A stretch of DNA of 64,000 bases from Thermomonas sp. (GCA_020692565.1 JAIMKJ010000004.1:1-64000); one strand, 5' to 3'; shown: positions 29,985-39,972, numbered from the stretch's first letter. Translations and numbers: made by a program. Notes: a model not told the origin generated them from the sequence alone.

Positions 29985-31288
29985 GCGCCGCGCCCGTTGC
30001 GCGTGCCGGCGCCGGTTTCGCCAGTGCCGGTTTCGTAGGTGCCGTTTCTGCCGGCAGGAAAGAACACGTATTCGTACAGCCGGCGGCGCTCCAGCAGCAG
30101 ATCCGCCTCCAGCGTCATGCTCGCGCGCAGCGGCAGCGCGCGGCCGCTGCGGCGGTCGGTCTGCGGATCCAGCGCCACCAGCACGCGATAGGCGGGCGCG
30201 TTCGTCTCCATGCCGTTGCGGCGCAGGATTTCCTCGGGCGACAGCGCCGATCGCGAGACCGAGAGCACGCGCCCCGACTGCACGCCGTAGCGGCGGAACG
30301 GGAACGCGCGATAGCGCAGCGCCACGCGCGTGCCCGGCGCCAGCTCGCCGATCGCGTCGCTCGGCGCCCACAGCTCGGCGTGCAGCACCGAACCCTCCGG
30401 AATCAGCGACAGCAGGCGCTGGCCGCGGGTCACCGATTGCCCGGCTTCCACCGCCAGCCCGGACACCACGCCGCGCTTCGGCGCGCGCACCAGCGCGCCG
30501 CCGTCGGCCGCGTTGCGCGCAGCGACCTGCGACAGATCGGCCAGCCGGCGCTGCAGATCGTTGCGGCGCAGCTCGGCGGTGGCCCCCAGCGTCGCCATCG
30601 CGGCGTCGGCGTCGGCCAGCCGGCGCTGCGCCTGCGAACGCGCCTGTCGCGCGTCCTCGGCGGCGGTGTCCGCTTCGGTGGCGTCGGCTTCGTATTGCGC
30701 GATCTGCACGTCGCTGACGATCTTTTCGCGCTGCAGCGGACGGATGCGCGCCAGCAGTTCGCGCGCCTGGGTCGCCTGCCGCTCGCGCAGTTGCAGCGTG
30801 CGCTCCGCGGTGGCGAGTTCGCGGCGGAGTGCGGCGAGGCGTTCGCGCTGCGCGTCCATGTCGCGGATGCGGCTGCTGTCGAGCACGTCGATGTCCGCTT
30901 CGACCAGCGCGCGCTGGCGTTCCAACTGCCCGGCGACGGTGGCGCCGGCATCGCCGGTCGACCAGCGCGGACTCTCGACCGAGGAAGCGATTTCGATCAA
31001 CGGCTGCTGCGCATCGACGATCTCGCCTTCCGCGATCTTCACGCCCGTGACCACGCCGGTGTTCGGCGACACCGCGGCGAGCAATCCCTGCGACGGCACC
31101 AGCAGCCCGTGGACGCGGACCTTGCGCACGTGCTGGCCGAAGATCAGGAACGCGGCGACGCACACGATCAGCGCCAGCGACAGCAGGGTCATCGGCCACG
31201 CGATCCGCGGCGACGGCAGTCGCGTCGTGCCCAGCCACGCATCGGCGCGCGCCTCGCCGACCTCGGGCCTGAACAGGTTGTCCGTCAT
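29981..31288 (-). CDS. HlyD-family secretion periplasmic adaptor
   Basis: Single N-terminal TM, lipoyl/coiled-coil organisation; stop overlaps start of the ABC transporter. Confidence 0.93.
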   Translation of the reverse strand: MTDNLFRPEVGEARADAWLGTTRLPSPRIAWPMTLLSLALIVCVAAFLIFGQHVRKVRVHGLLVPSQGLLAAVSPNTGVVTGVKIAEGEIVDAQQPLIEIASSVESPRWSTGDAGATVAGQLERQRALVEADIDVLDSSRIRDMDAQRERLAALRRELATAERTLQLRERQATQARELLARIRPLQREKIVSDVQIAQYEADATEADTAAEDARQARSQAQRRLADADAAMATLGATAELRRNDLQRRLADLSQVAARNAADGGALVRAPKRGVVSGLAVEAGQSVTRGQRLLSLIPEGSVLHAELWAPSDAIGELAPGTRVALRYRAFPFRRYGVQSGRVLSVSRSALSPEEILRRNGMETNAPAYRVLVALDPQTDRRSGRALPLRASMTLEADLLLERRRLYEYVFFPAGRNGTYETGTGETGAGTRNGRGA

Positions 31289-31500
31289 GCACGCACTCCA
31301 TATCCATGTTGTCTACGCGCGGTGTTGTCCCTGCATCGCGATCCGCGATCGCAGGGGGCGGCTGCCGGGAGGCGTGCCGGTATGGTTCCAGAAAGCGCCG
31401 TGGCCGCCAACCGGCGGGCGTGCGCCGCAGAACCGTCCACAGCGCTGTGTCACCATAACGCGCCGACACCGCTGGTGCGGACCCGACACGCAGAGACCGC

Positions 31501-32466
31501 ATGGCCGCCCGCGCTTCCGAATTCGACCTCATCGCCCGTATCCGTGCCCGCGTCGCCGGGCGCGACGACGTGATCCTGGGGATCGGCGACGATGCCGCGT
31601 TGCTGTCGGTGCCGCCGGGACGAGCGTTGGTGGTCGCGATGGACACGCTCAATAGCGGCGTGCATTTCCCGGCCGACACCGCGCCCGCCGATATCGGCTG
31701 GAAGGCGCTGGCGGTGAATCTTTCCGATCTGGCGGCGATGGCGGCGACGCCCGCGTGGTGCACGCTGTCGCTGTCGTTGCCGCAGCCGGATGCGGCGTGG
31801 GTGGATGGTTTTCTGGATGGCTTCCTCGAACTCGCCGCGCAGCACGGCGTGGCGCTGGTCGGCGGCGACACCACCCGCGGCCCCTTGTCGGTGTGCGTGA
31901 CCGCGCACGGCTTCGTCGAACCGCGCGGTGCGCTGCTGCGCAGCCAGGCGCGCGTCGGCGACGATGTCTGGGCGACCGGCACGCTCGGCGATGCCGCCGC
32001 GGCGCTGCGCCAGTGGCAAGCGGGAGAATCGATGACGCCCGCACTGCGTGCGCGTCTCGACCGGCCGACACCGCGGGTCGCGGCGGGGCAGGCGCTCGCC
32101 GGCATCGCCCATGCCTGCATCGATGTTTCCGACGGCCTCCTGGCCGATCTCGGTCACGTCTGTCGCGCCAGCCGCACCGGTGTCGAACTCGAAGTGGAGG
32201 CATTGCCGTCGTCCGCCGCGCTGCGCGCTGCATTCGATGTCGCCGCGCGTCGCGAGTTGCAGGCGACGGGCGGCGACGATTACGAGTTGTGCTTCACCGC
32301 GCCGAAGACCGCACGTCTCGCGGTGGACGATGCCATGCGCGCCTGCGATGTGCCGGCGACGCGCATCGGCCGGATCACCGCCGAGACCGGCAACATCGTG
32401 TTGCACGATGCCGCGGGCGCGCCGTGGTCGCCGCTGCGCGCGGGGTACGTGCATTTCGAGGGCTGA
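31501..32466 (+). CDS. thiL: Thiamine-monophosphate kinase
   Basis: EFDLIARIRARVAGRDDVILGIGDDAALL; VGGDTTRGPLS; CIDVSDGLLADLGH. Confidence 0.96.
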   Translation: MAARASEFDLIARIRARVAGRDDVILGIGDDAALLSVPPGRALVVAMDTLNSGVHFPADTAPADIGWKALAVNLSDLAAMAATPAWCTLSLSLPQPDAAWVDGFLDGFLELAAQHGVALVGGDTTRGPLSVCVTAHGFVEPRGALLRSQARVGDDVWATGTLGDAAAALRQWQAGESMTPALRARLDRPTPRVAAGQALAGIAHACIDVSDGLLADLGHVCRASRTGVELEVEALPSSAALRAAFDVAARRELQATGGDDYELCFTAPKTARLAVDDAMRACDVPATRIGRITAETGNIVLHDAAGAPWSPLRAGYVHFEG

Positions 32467-32477
32467 TGCAGCGTTCC

Positions 32478-32557
32478 GTCATCCCGAGCGCAGCGAGGGA
32501 CCTGCTGTTTCAAGGTTCGCGGTGCCAAGGAGATCCTTCGCTGCGCTCGGGATGACA
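32478..32557. repeat. Inverted repeat (GTCATCCCGAGCGCAGCGAGGGA / TCCTTCGCTGCGCTCGGGATGAC)
   Basis: About 24-bp arms separated by ~33 bp. Confidence 0.85.
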
Positions 32558-32567
32558 GATCAAATCC

Positions 32568-32689
32568 GTAGAGCGGCCTTCAGGCCGGCCCATGCAGCAT
32601 CCGAATCGCGACGAGAACAGGGCCGTGCCCACGGCCGACGAAAATGAAACGGTTGTATGTCGGAATCAGCGGCCTGAAGGCCGCTCTAC
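32568..32689. repeat. Inverted pair of GTAG-type REP elements
   Basis: GTAGAGCGGCCTTCAGGCCGG ... AGCGGCCTGAAGGCCGCTCTAC. Confidence 0.8.
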
Positions 32690-32749
32690 GGGCATGAAGT
32701 GCGCTTTTGCGCGGTTGCCATCGCAAGCGTGCCGACAACTTGAACGGGC

Positions 32750-34147
32750 TCAAGGCGGCAGCAGCTTGCCCGGATTCAGGATGCCGTCGGGATCGAACGC
32801 CGCCTTGATCGCGCGCATCGCCGCCAGCGTCGGTGCGTCGATGGCCCGGGTCATGAAGTCGCGCTTCGCCAGGCCGATGCCGTGTTCGCCGGAGAGCGTG
32901 CCGCCCAGCGACAGCGTCAGCGCGAACACGTCCGCCATCGCCGCCTGCGCGCGTGCGTTCTGTGCGGCATCGGCCGGGTCGTACATCAGGTTGACGTGCA
33001 GGTTGCCGTTGCCGGCGTGACCGAAGCAGACGATCGGCAGCGCGTGGTCTTGCGCAAATCGCCGCACACCGGCGACCAGCGCGGGAATCCGCGACACCGG
33101 CACCACCACGTCTTCGTTGATCTTGCCCGGCGCGAGACTGCGCAGCGCGGGCGACAGCGCCTTGCGCGCGGCCCACAGCCGTTCGCGCGCGGCAGCGTCG
33201 GCGGCAGGTTCGACATCCAGGCAGCCGTCTCCGCGCGCCGCTGCGCTCAGAGCGTCGAGTGCGTGCGGCAGCGTGTGCGCGTCGCCGTCGGCTTCGATCA
33301 TCAGCAGCGCGCCGACACCTTCCGGAATGTCGCAGTGTCCGCCGTACGACAGCATGTGCGCGTGCGCCAGCCGCACCGCGTCGCCGTCCATGAATTCGAG
33401 CATCGACGGCGCGACCGGCTGCGCCATCAGTCGCGCGACCGCGGCGGCGGCGGCGTCGACATCGCGATAGGTCGCCCGCAGCGCGCGGCGGGCGGCCGGC
33501 AGCGGAGTGAGGCGCAGCGTCGCTTCCACGATCAGCGCCAGCGTGCCCTCGCTGCCGACCAGCAGCCGTTGCAGGTCGTAGCCGGTCGCGCCCTTGGTGG
33601 TGGCGCTGCCGCAGTGGATCAGTTCGCCGCAGCCGGTCACCGCGGTCAGCGCCAGCACGTTGTCGCGGCTGGCGCCGTATTTCACCGCGCGCGGGCCGCC
33701 GGCGTTGCAGGCGAGATTGCCGCCGATGCTCGAATAGTCGGCGCTGGTGGGATCGGGCGGCCAGAACAGGCCGTGCGGCATCAGCGCGCGCTGCAGATCG
33801 CCGTTCAACACGCCGGGTTCCACCACCGCGCAGCGGTCGCCCGGGCGGATGTCGACGATGCGCCGCATGCGCTCGAACGACACCACCAGGCCGCCGGCGG
33901 TCGGCACCGCGGCGCCGGTGGTGTTGGTGCCGCGTCCACGAGCGACCACCGGCACGCGATGCGCACGACAGGCGCGCACCAGCGCGACGACCTGTTCGCG
34001 CGTCGTCGGCAGCGCCACCGCGTCGGGCATCGCCTGACGCCGGGAATTGTCGTAACCGTAGGTCAGCCGCTCGCTGGCGTCGGTGCGGAAGCCGTCGCCG
34101 AGCACCGCGGCGAGGGTGCGGACCAGATCGGCGGGCAGGGCGGTCAT
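32750..34147 (-). CDS. FAD-binding oxidase/D-lactate dehydrogenase-like (GlcD family)
   Basis: RGRGTNTTGAAVPTAGGLVVSFERM, PTSADYSSIGGNLACNAGGPRAVKYG, SGEHGIGLAKRDF. Confidence 0.93.
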   Translation of the reverse strand: MTALPADLVRTLAAVLGDGFRTDASERLTYGYDNSRRQAMPDAVALPTTREQVVALVRACRAHRVPVVARGRGTNTTGAAVPTAGGLVVSFERMRRIVDIRPGDRCAVVEPGVLNGDLQRALMPHGLFWPPDPTSADYSSIGGNLACNAGGPRAVKYGASRDNVLALTAVTGCGELIHCGSATTKGATGYDLQRLLVGSEGTLALIVEATLRLTPLPAARRALRATYRDVDAAAAAVARLMAQPVAPSMLEFMDGDAVRLAHAHMLSYGGHCDIPEGVGALLMIEADGDAHTLPHALDALSAAARGDGCLDVEPAADAAARERLWAARKALSPALRSLAPGKINEDVVVPVSRIPALVAGVRRFAQDHALPIVCFGHAGNGNLHVNLMYDPADAAQNARAQAAMADVFALTLSLGGTLSGEHGIGLAKRDFMTRAIDAPTLAAMRAIKAAFDPDGILNPGKLLPP

Positions 34148-34695
34148 CGCGCGATTGTAGAGCCTGCCCCGGCCTGCCGTTGTCGCCGCCATACCCACAG
34201 CGGCAGCAGCAGCGTAAACGTCGGCAAACACACCCACAGAAACTCCGACCACAGCACCGCCAGCCCGCGGAGGCTGAAAAAACCGGCGCCGATGGGCGAA
34301 ACCGCGATCGGCCGCCACGGCGCGAACAGCCGTTCGTGCGACCACGGCCACAGCAGGGCCACGCCGAGGCCGCCATTGGTCAACGCATCCAGCAGCGGAT
34401 GCGAGGCGGTGCAGAATGCGAGAAACAGCAGCGCCCGCCATCGCGTGGTACGCAGCCACGGGGCGACGACCGCGCCGAACAGGCCGACTGCCAGCGCGAA
34501 CAGCAGCGAATGGCTCGCGCCGCGATGGCCGAACTGGTCGGCGTAGGCGATGCCGAGCTTGAAGGCGATGGTGTCGAAATCGGGCGCGATCGCCACGAAC
34601 ATGCCGGCGGCGATCAATCGCGGCGAGATGGCGTTGCGTCCAAACGCGAGGCCCAGCGCGAGCGGCACCACGGCATGGGTGAAGATGGTCGGCAT
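34144..34695 (-). CDS. YdjM-type membrane-bound metal-dependent hydrolase
   Basis: MPTIFTHAVVPLALG, PDFDTIAFKLG, HRGASHSLLFA, HPLLDALTNGGLG. Confidence 0.9.
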   Translation of the reverse strand: MPTIFTHAVVPLALGLAFGRNAISPRLIAAGMFVAIAPDFDTIAFKLGIAYADQFGHRGASHSLLFALAVGLFGAVVAPWLRTTRWRALLFLAFCTASHPLLDALTNGGLGVALLWPWSHERLFAPWRPIAVSPIGAGFFSLRGLAVLWSEFLWVCLPTFTLLLPLWVWRRQRQAGAGSTIAR

Positions 34696-34704
34696 CGTGG
34701 GCGA

Positions 34705-35067
34705 TCAGGGATAGAAGAACCAGACGTTGGCGATCGCGCCATCGCTGACCTGATAAATCGCCACCACTTCCGTGGGGTGTTCGCCCAGGCCGTGAATGCG
34801 CTCGTGATCGATCACTTTGTCGCCCAGTGTCATGCGGTTCAGTAATTCGGCCCGCAGAGACGCGATCGAAAAACGATGTTCGGCGTAGAACGCCCGCAGC
34901 GCCGCTTTCCCGATGGTGCCGGGCGCCTGCACCGGCATGCGGTACAGGCGCACGTCGTCGCTGAAACACGCCACGAAGCGATCGAGGTCGTGCGCGTTGT
35001 AGGCGTCGAGCTGCGCTTGCACGATCTGAGTCGGCGCGATCCGGGTCGGGTCGATGGCGTGGTGCAT
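34705..35067 (-). CDS. NTF2/SnoaL-like protein (steroid isomerase-type fold)
   Basis: VQAQLDAYNAHDLDRFVACFSDDVRLY. Confidence 0.85.
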   Translation of the reverse strand: MHHAIDPTRIAPTQIVQAQLDAYNAHDLDRFVACFSDDVRLYRMPVQAPGTIGKAALRAFYAEHRFSIASLRAELLNRMTLGDKVIDHERIHGLGEHPTEVVAIYQVSDGAIANVWFFYP

Positions 35068-35077
35068 GATTCGGCCT

Positions 35078-35467
35078 TCAGCAATCGTCTGCGCGGAACG
35101 CGTCGCGCAGCCAGAGGAATTCGGGGGCTTCCGGGTCGCCGCTGGCGTCGATCACATCGAAACGGCAGGGCGCGCGGGCATGCTCGCGATGCGCGGCGAG
35201 GAACAATCCGGCCGCATGCACCAGTTTGCGGCGCTTGTTGGCGTCGACCGAGGCCGCGCCGCCGCCGAAGCCGCTGCCGCGGCGATAGCGCACCTCGACG
35301 AAGACGAGCGTGTCGCCGTCGCGCATGACCAGATCGAGTTCGCCGCCGCGATAGTTCGCGTTGGCGGCGACGGGCGTCAGCCCCTGTCGGAGCAGAAAGT
35401 CGCGGGCGAGGGCTTCGACATGCGCGCCCTGCGTTCTCCGGTTCAGGCCGTGGCCCTCAGTCGTCAC
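35078..35467 (-). CDS. YraN family (UPF0102) putative endonuclease, GTG start
   Basis: [45 protein letters not shown]. Confidence 0.9.
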   Translation of the reverse strand: MTTEGHGLNRRTQGAHVEALARDFLLRQGLTPVAANANYRGGELDLVMRDGDTLVFVEVRYRRGSGFGGGAASVDANKRRKLVHAAGLFLAAHREHARAPCRFDVIDASGDPEAPEFLWLRDAFRADDC

Positions 35468-36854
35468 TGCGGGCGAGGGCGATGACCTGACCGTTGCTGA
35501 AGGTGGACCACGCCGGGCTGCGCATGATGTTGCCGAAGCCGTCGACGCGCAGGGTGCCGGTCGCACCGGGCACTGCAGCGTTGGCGTTGGCGGCGATCTT
35601 GTCCAGATAGCCGGTCAACAGCCAGGCGTCATAACCGAAGGCGAACAGCTTGGCGGCCGGGCCGCGCGCGGTCGACAGCAGGCTGCCGGCGCTGTCCGCC
35701 GACGGGAGCCCGCGTACGCCCTGCACGCTCCAGGTCTCGGTGGGGAAGGCGATACCGTCGAGCAGCATGTCCTGCTCCGGCTTGCCGGTGCCCGACAGCA
35801 GCTGCGGGGTGGACACCCGCAGTTTCGCGGCAAGGCCGGCGTTGCCGAGCTGCGGTGCCAGCGCGCGCGCCTGTCCGCCCTTCAGCGCGAGGAATACCGC
35901 GTCCACGCCGCCTTCCTTCTGCGCGGACGCCAGCAGGGCGGCGGTGCTGTCGAGCGGCTTTTCGGCGATGGTCAGGGTGTCGACCACGGTGCCACCGCGA
36001 CTCAGCAGGTGTTCGCGGAACGCGGCGACGCTGCGACGCATGCCGTCGTCGCTGCCCGTCAGCACCAGGACCCGGCGGGCGTTGCGCGAGAGCAGATATT
36101 CGGCCGCGGCGATGCCGTCGTCCTCGGGCGCCAGCGCGAAACTGGCGTGACCGTTGGGCGGGGGAGTGGGGCCGCGGTTCAGCGCCAGCATCGGGACGTT
36201 CAGATCCGGCGTCTTGAACAGTTCGCCCACCTCGTCGCGGCCGAGCGGGCCGAGCACGTAGTCGGCGCCTTCGCCCGAGGCTCTCTGATAGGCCGCCACG
36301 GCGCCGGCCGGGGTGCCGGCGGTGTCGTAGAAGACGATTTCGGGACGCGCGCGATGTTCGCCGTAATAGCCGGCGAGCAGGCCGTCGCGCACCGGGGAAG
36401 ACGCGGCGGCCATCGCGCCGGTCAGCGGCAGCAGCACCGCCAGCCGGGTCGGCGGACGGTAGCCGTCGCGCTCGGCCGCGGCGCGGTTGCCGGCATTGAA
36501 GCGCCAACTGCCCTCGCGGTCGAACGGGCGCGGCAGCGGCAGGTCGCGGCGCAGCAGTTCGCGACCGACGAAGTTGTAGAGCGGGTCGCCTTCGCGCAGC
36601 ATCGCGGCCTCGCTGCTGAGCGCGGCGTTGTCGAGGCTGGCGACGATGCGTTCGATCTCGCGGCCGTTCTCGGTCTTGGCCGGGCCGATCAGCGTGTCGT
36701 GATTGGCGGCGAGGGCCGAGGCCTGCGCGATCAGCGGATTGACCCGATAGGTCGATGGCTTGGTGCCGCCGGACGTGGTCGTCACGCAGGCAGACAGCCC
36801 CAACGCCAACAGACCGGTGCACAGCCACGCCATTGCTCTGAACTTCATCGACAT
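35457..36854 (-). CDS. lpoA: Penicillin-binding protein activator LpoA-like lipoprotein
   Basis: Lipobox [34 protein letters not shown]. Confidence 0.9.
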   Translation of the reverse strand: MSMKFRAMAWLCTGLLALGLSACVTTTSGGTKPSTYRVNPLIAQASALAANHDTLIGPAKTENGREIERIVASLDNAALSSEAAMLREGDPLYNFVGRELLRRDLPLPRPFDREGSWRFNAGNRAAAERDGYRPPTRLAVLLPLTGAMAAASSPVRDGLLAGYYGEHRARPEIVFYDTAGTPAGAVAAYQRASGEGADYVLGPLGRDEVGELFKTPDLNVPMLALNRGPTPPPNGHASFALAPEDDGIAAAEYLLSRNARRVLVLTGSDDGMRRSVAAFREHLLSRGGTVVDTLTIAEKPLDSTAALLASAQKEGGVDAVFLALKGGQARALAPQLGNAGLAAKLRVSTPQLLSGTGKPEQDMLLDGIAFPTETWSVQGVRGLPSADSAGSLLSTARGPAAKLFAFGYDAWLLTGYLDKIAANANAAVPGATGTLRVDGFGNIMRSPAWSTFSNGQVIALARSDD

Positions 36855-36997
36855 CGCCGCAACCCTTGAGTGAACCTGTAGAGCAACGCCGACGACGTCG
36901 GTGACGTCGGCGTTGCGAGATCAAGTCCAGGATGGACTTGTCCGGGAGTACGGTTACGATTCTACCCGCCTGCCACACCCCGAGCGAGCCAGATCCG

Positions 36998-37837
36998 ATG
37001 TCCACCCCTGCCGCTGCAGGCACGCTCCACGTCGTCGCGACCCCGATCGGCAACCTCGGCGACCTCTCGCCGCGCGCGCTCGACACCCTGCGCGCGGTCG
37101 CCGCGATCTGCGCCGAGGACACCCGCCACACCCGCCAGTTGCTGTCGCACTACGGTGTCGAGCAGACCCTCATCGCCCTGCACGAGCACAATGAGGCCGG
37201 TCTGGCCGAGCGCATCGTCGCCCGGCTGCTGGCCGGCGAGTCGCTGGCGCTGGTGTCCGACGCCGGTACCCCGCTGGTCAGCGACCCCGGTTTCCGGCTG
37301 GTCGCCGCTGCCCGCGCCGCCGGGATCCGGGTCAGTCCCATTCCCGGCCCCAGCGCGCTGATCGCCGCGCTCAGCGTCGCCGGCCTGCCCAGCGACCGCT
37401 TCGCCTTCGAGGGCTTCCTTCCGGCCAAGGCCGGCGCCCGCCGCGAACGCTTCGCTGAACTCGCCAGTGAGCCGCGCACACTCCTTTTCTATGAGTCCTC
37501 GCACCGCATCGAGGACACCCTCGCCGATGCTGTCGCGGTGATCGGCGCCGAGCGCCCGGCCGCCATCGCCCGCGAGCTGACCAAACTGTTCGAGACCGTG
37601 CTCGACGGCACGCTCGGCGCACTCCACGCCCGCGTCGCCGCCGACCCCGACCAGCGCAAGGGCGAATTCGTGCTGCTGATCCAGGGCGTGGGCGACGACG
37701 CCGAAGCGAAGCGGGTCCAGGGTCGCCGGGTCTACGCGAAGCTGATCGAACACCTGCCGCCGTCGACCGCCGCGAAGCTGGCGGCGGAGATCACCGGCGC
37801 GTCGAGGAAAGATTTGTACGGAAGCGAGTCGGGTTGA
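36998..37837 (+). CDS. rsmI: 16S rRNA (cytidine(1402)-2'-O)-methyltransferase
   Basis: TLHVVATPIGNLGDLSPRALDTLRAV, CAEDTRHTRQLL, VSDAGTPLVSDPGF. Confidence 0.96.
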   Translation: MSTPAAAGTLHVVATPIGNLGDLSPRALDTLRAVAAICAEDTRHTRQLLSHYGVEQTLIALHEHNEAGLAERIVARLLAGESLALVSDAGTPLVSDPGFRLVAAARAAGIRVSPIPGPSALIAALSVAGLPSDRFAFEGFLPAKAGARRERFAELASEPRTLLFYESSHRIEDTLADAVAVIGAERPAAIARELTKLFETVLDGTLGALHARVAADPDQRKGEFVLLIQGVGDDAEAKRVQGRRVYAKLIEHLPPSTAAKLAAEITGASRKDLYGSESG

Positions 37838-37844
37838 GCTTGCG

Positions 37845-39722
37845 TCAACGTTCGGTGGTCGATGGCGGCAACCCGATCGGCTCCGCATCCTGATCGACGA
37901 TCACCACGCGATTCCGTCCCTGCGCCTTGGCCTGGTACAGCGCCCGGTCGGCGCGGATCAGCAACTGGTCGAAGCGGGTGTCGCCGGGCGACAGCCGGGC
38001 GACGCCGACCGATGCGGTAGGCGCGATGATCTCGTCGCCGCACGTCACCCGCACGTCCGCGATCGCCTGGCGCAGGCGTTCCGCCGCGGCCAGCGCGTGG
38101 TCGCGGCCGACGCCTTCCAGCAGTACCGCGAATTCTTCGCCGCCGTAACGCCCCAGGGTGTCGGAATCCCGGCAGGCGTGGCGCATGGCGTCGGCCACCG
38201 CCTTGAGCACGTCGTCGCCGACGGCGTGTCCGAAGCGGTCGTTGATCTGCTTGAACGAATCGATGTCCACCACTGCGATCGCGAGATTCATGCCGCTGTC
38301 GATGGCGCGCTGCACCGCGACGTTGCCGGCATCGGTGATGTAGCGCCGGCTGTGGACCGCAGTCAGGAAATCGGTGGAGACGGCGACCTCCAGCTCGCGG
38401 CCCCGGGCCTGCATCAGTGCGCCGTGCCGGCGCTGTTGCAGATACAGGGCGATCACCACGGCGAGCATGCAGACCGCGAGGATGCCGGCGATCAGGGTGT
38501 AGCGGAACCGGTTTTCGCTGACCATCGCGCGCAGGCGCTCGTTCTCGGTCTTGGCGTTCGCGCTGGCCAATGCGGCGTCGCTTTCGGCATAACGCAGGCG
38601 CTCCTCGAAATCCGCGGCCGCGGACTCGCGTTCGGTGCGGGTGACCTGGTCGCCCAGTTGGATCAGCCGTGCGATCGATTGCGGAAGACTGTCGGCTTGG
38701 GTGCCCTTCAGCTGCAGATCGACGATGGCGCGGACGGTGCGCAATTCGTCCTGCTGCAGTTTCAGGGCAGCGAATTCGCTGCGTGCCTTCTGATACAGCG
38801 CTAAAGCCGCGGCGGCCTCGCCGCGCAATTCCAGGGCCTGGGCGGTGGTTTCGTAGCCCAGGCCGTGCAATTGCGTGTTCTTCAGGTCGTCGCCGATCGC
38901 GCCGATGCGCCGGCCCATGTCTTCGACCGTGTCGGCATCGCCCAGCGCGCGGGCGCTGCGGGCTTCCTCCAGCAAGATCTCTGCGGTCAGTTTGGGATCG
39001 TGGTTGGCCGGCAACAGGCCGCGGGTTTCCTTCAGCAATTCGCGCGCTTCCAGCGGACGCCCTCTGGCGGAGGCGATGTGCGCCATGTTGCGCAGCAGGC
39101 GCAGGCGCATTTCCGGGTCGGTGTCGGCGGGCGCGTGGGCAAGCCCTTGTTTGGCGTAACGATAGGACTCGTCGAGTTTGCCCAGCCGCTCGCTGATGGA
39201 GGAATAGGCCAGCAGGATGTCGGCCATCAGCACATCCTGCTGGGTGTCGCCGAGACGCTGCTGGGCGTCGGCCAGAGTGCGTGCCGCGCTGTTGAAATCG
39301 CCCAGTCGCGAGAGTGCGCGACCCTGCGCGATCCGCCCGCGGACCTGCAGATACACGCTGCCGCTGCGGTCGGCCGCGGCAATCGCGGCCGAGCCGGCGC
39401 GGCGCTGGCAGCGCCAGTTCGCGATCACTCGGCAGGCATTGGCCTCGGCCAGCGCCAGTCTGGCCATGCCGGCATCGTCGCCCTTGGCGAGCGCGCGGCG
39501 CGCGGCGGGAAGCTTTTCCAGTACCTGTCGCGGTTGGGTCAACGCTTCCACTTCCAGCGGATGGCGCTGGTCCGGTTCCGGAGCCGCAAGGCATGCGAAC
39601 GGAAGGAACGCCAGTGCGAGGCACGCGGCCAGAGCGCCCGCGGCACGCGAGCGGGCCGTCGCCCTGCGGCGTGCGCGGAAGGCGAGCCAGGGAATGATCA
39701 GTCGGCCATCCGGAATAGGCAC
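37845..39722 (-). CDS. GGDEF diguanylate cyclase with N-terminal periplasmic TPR-like region and one TM (start uncertain)
   Basis: VVDIDSFKQINDRFGHAVGDDVL, GRYGGEEFAVLL; TPR-like helices; TM LIAGILAVCMLAVVIALYLQ. Confidence 0.88.
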   Translation of the reverse strand: MPIPDGRLIIPWLAFRARRRATARSRAAGALAACLALAFLPFACLAAPEPDQRHPLEVEALTQPRQVLEKLPAARRALAKGDDAGMARLALAEANACRVIANWRCQRRAGSAAIAAADRSGSVYLQVRGRIAQGRALSRLGDFNSAARTLADAQQRLGDTQQDVLMADILLAYSSISERLGKLDESYRYAKQGLAHAPADTDPEMRLRLLRNMAHIASARGRPLEARELLKETRGLLPANHDPKLTAEILLEEARSARALGDADTVEDMGRRIGAIGDDLKNTQLHGLGYETTAQALELRGEAAAALALYQKARSEFAALKLQQDELRTVRAIVDLQLKGTQADSLPQSIARLIQLGDQVTRTERESAAADFEERLRYAESDAALASANAKTENERLRAMVSENRFRYTLIAGILAVCMLAVVIALYLQQRRHGALMQARGRELEVAVSTDFLTAVHSRRYITDAGNVAVQRAIDSGMNLAIAVVDIDSFKQINDRFGHAVGDDVLKAVADAMRHACRDSDTLGRYGGEEFAVLLEGVGRDHALAAAERLRQAIADVRVTCGDEIIAPTASVGVARLSPGDTRFDQLLIRADRALYQAKAQGRNRVVIVDQDAEPIGLPPSTTER

Positions 39723-39972
39723 CCAGACATCCTTGCGACGGGAATGCGTTGTGGTGGGAACCCCTGTCCCGGAGATCGTCCGGAGAGAGGTCGCTGTGGA
39801 ACCTCCTGTCGTTGTCGCCCCGCGCCGGGTCGAGCAACACGCCCGGTAGCGCGTCCAGCCTAGCGCACCCGGAGACGTTTGATGATGACCGTCGCTGCTT
39901 TTTTGCGGCGTTGCGCGCGATGGCCGTCGTGGTTCGGGCATGCGCCCGCGGTTCCCGTGCGACAATGCCCGC

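Noticed and set aside
27786-32120. Single 1444-aa minus-strand ORF in the track
   Set aside because: Long open frame from GC bias; the real C39 ABC transporter starts at ATG 29984, and the upstream part is antisense to thiL and out of frame with hlyD.
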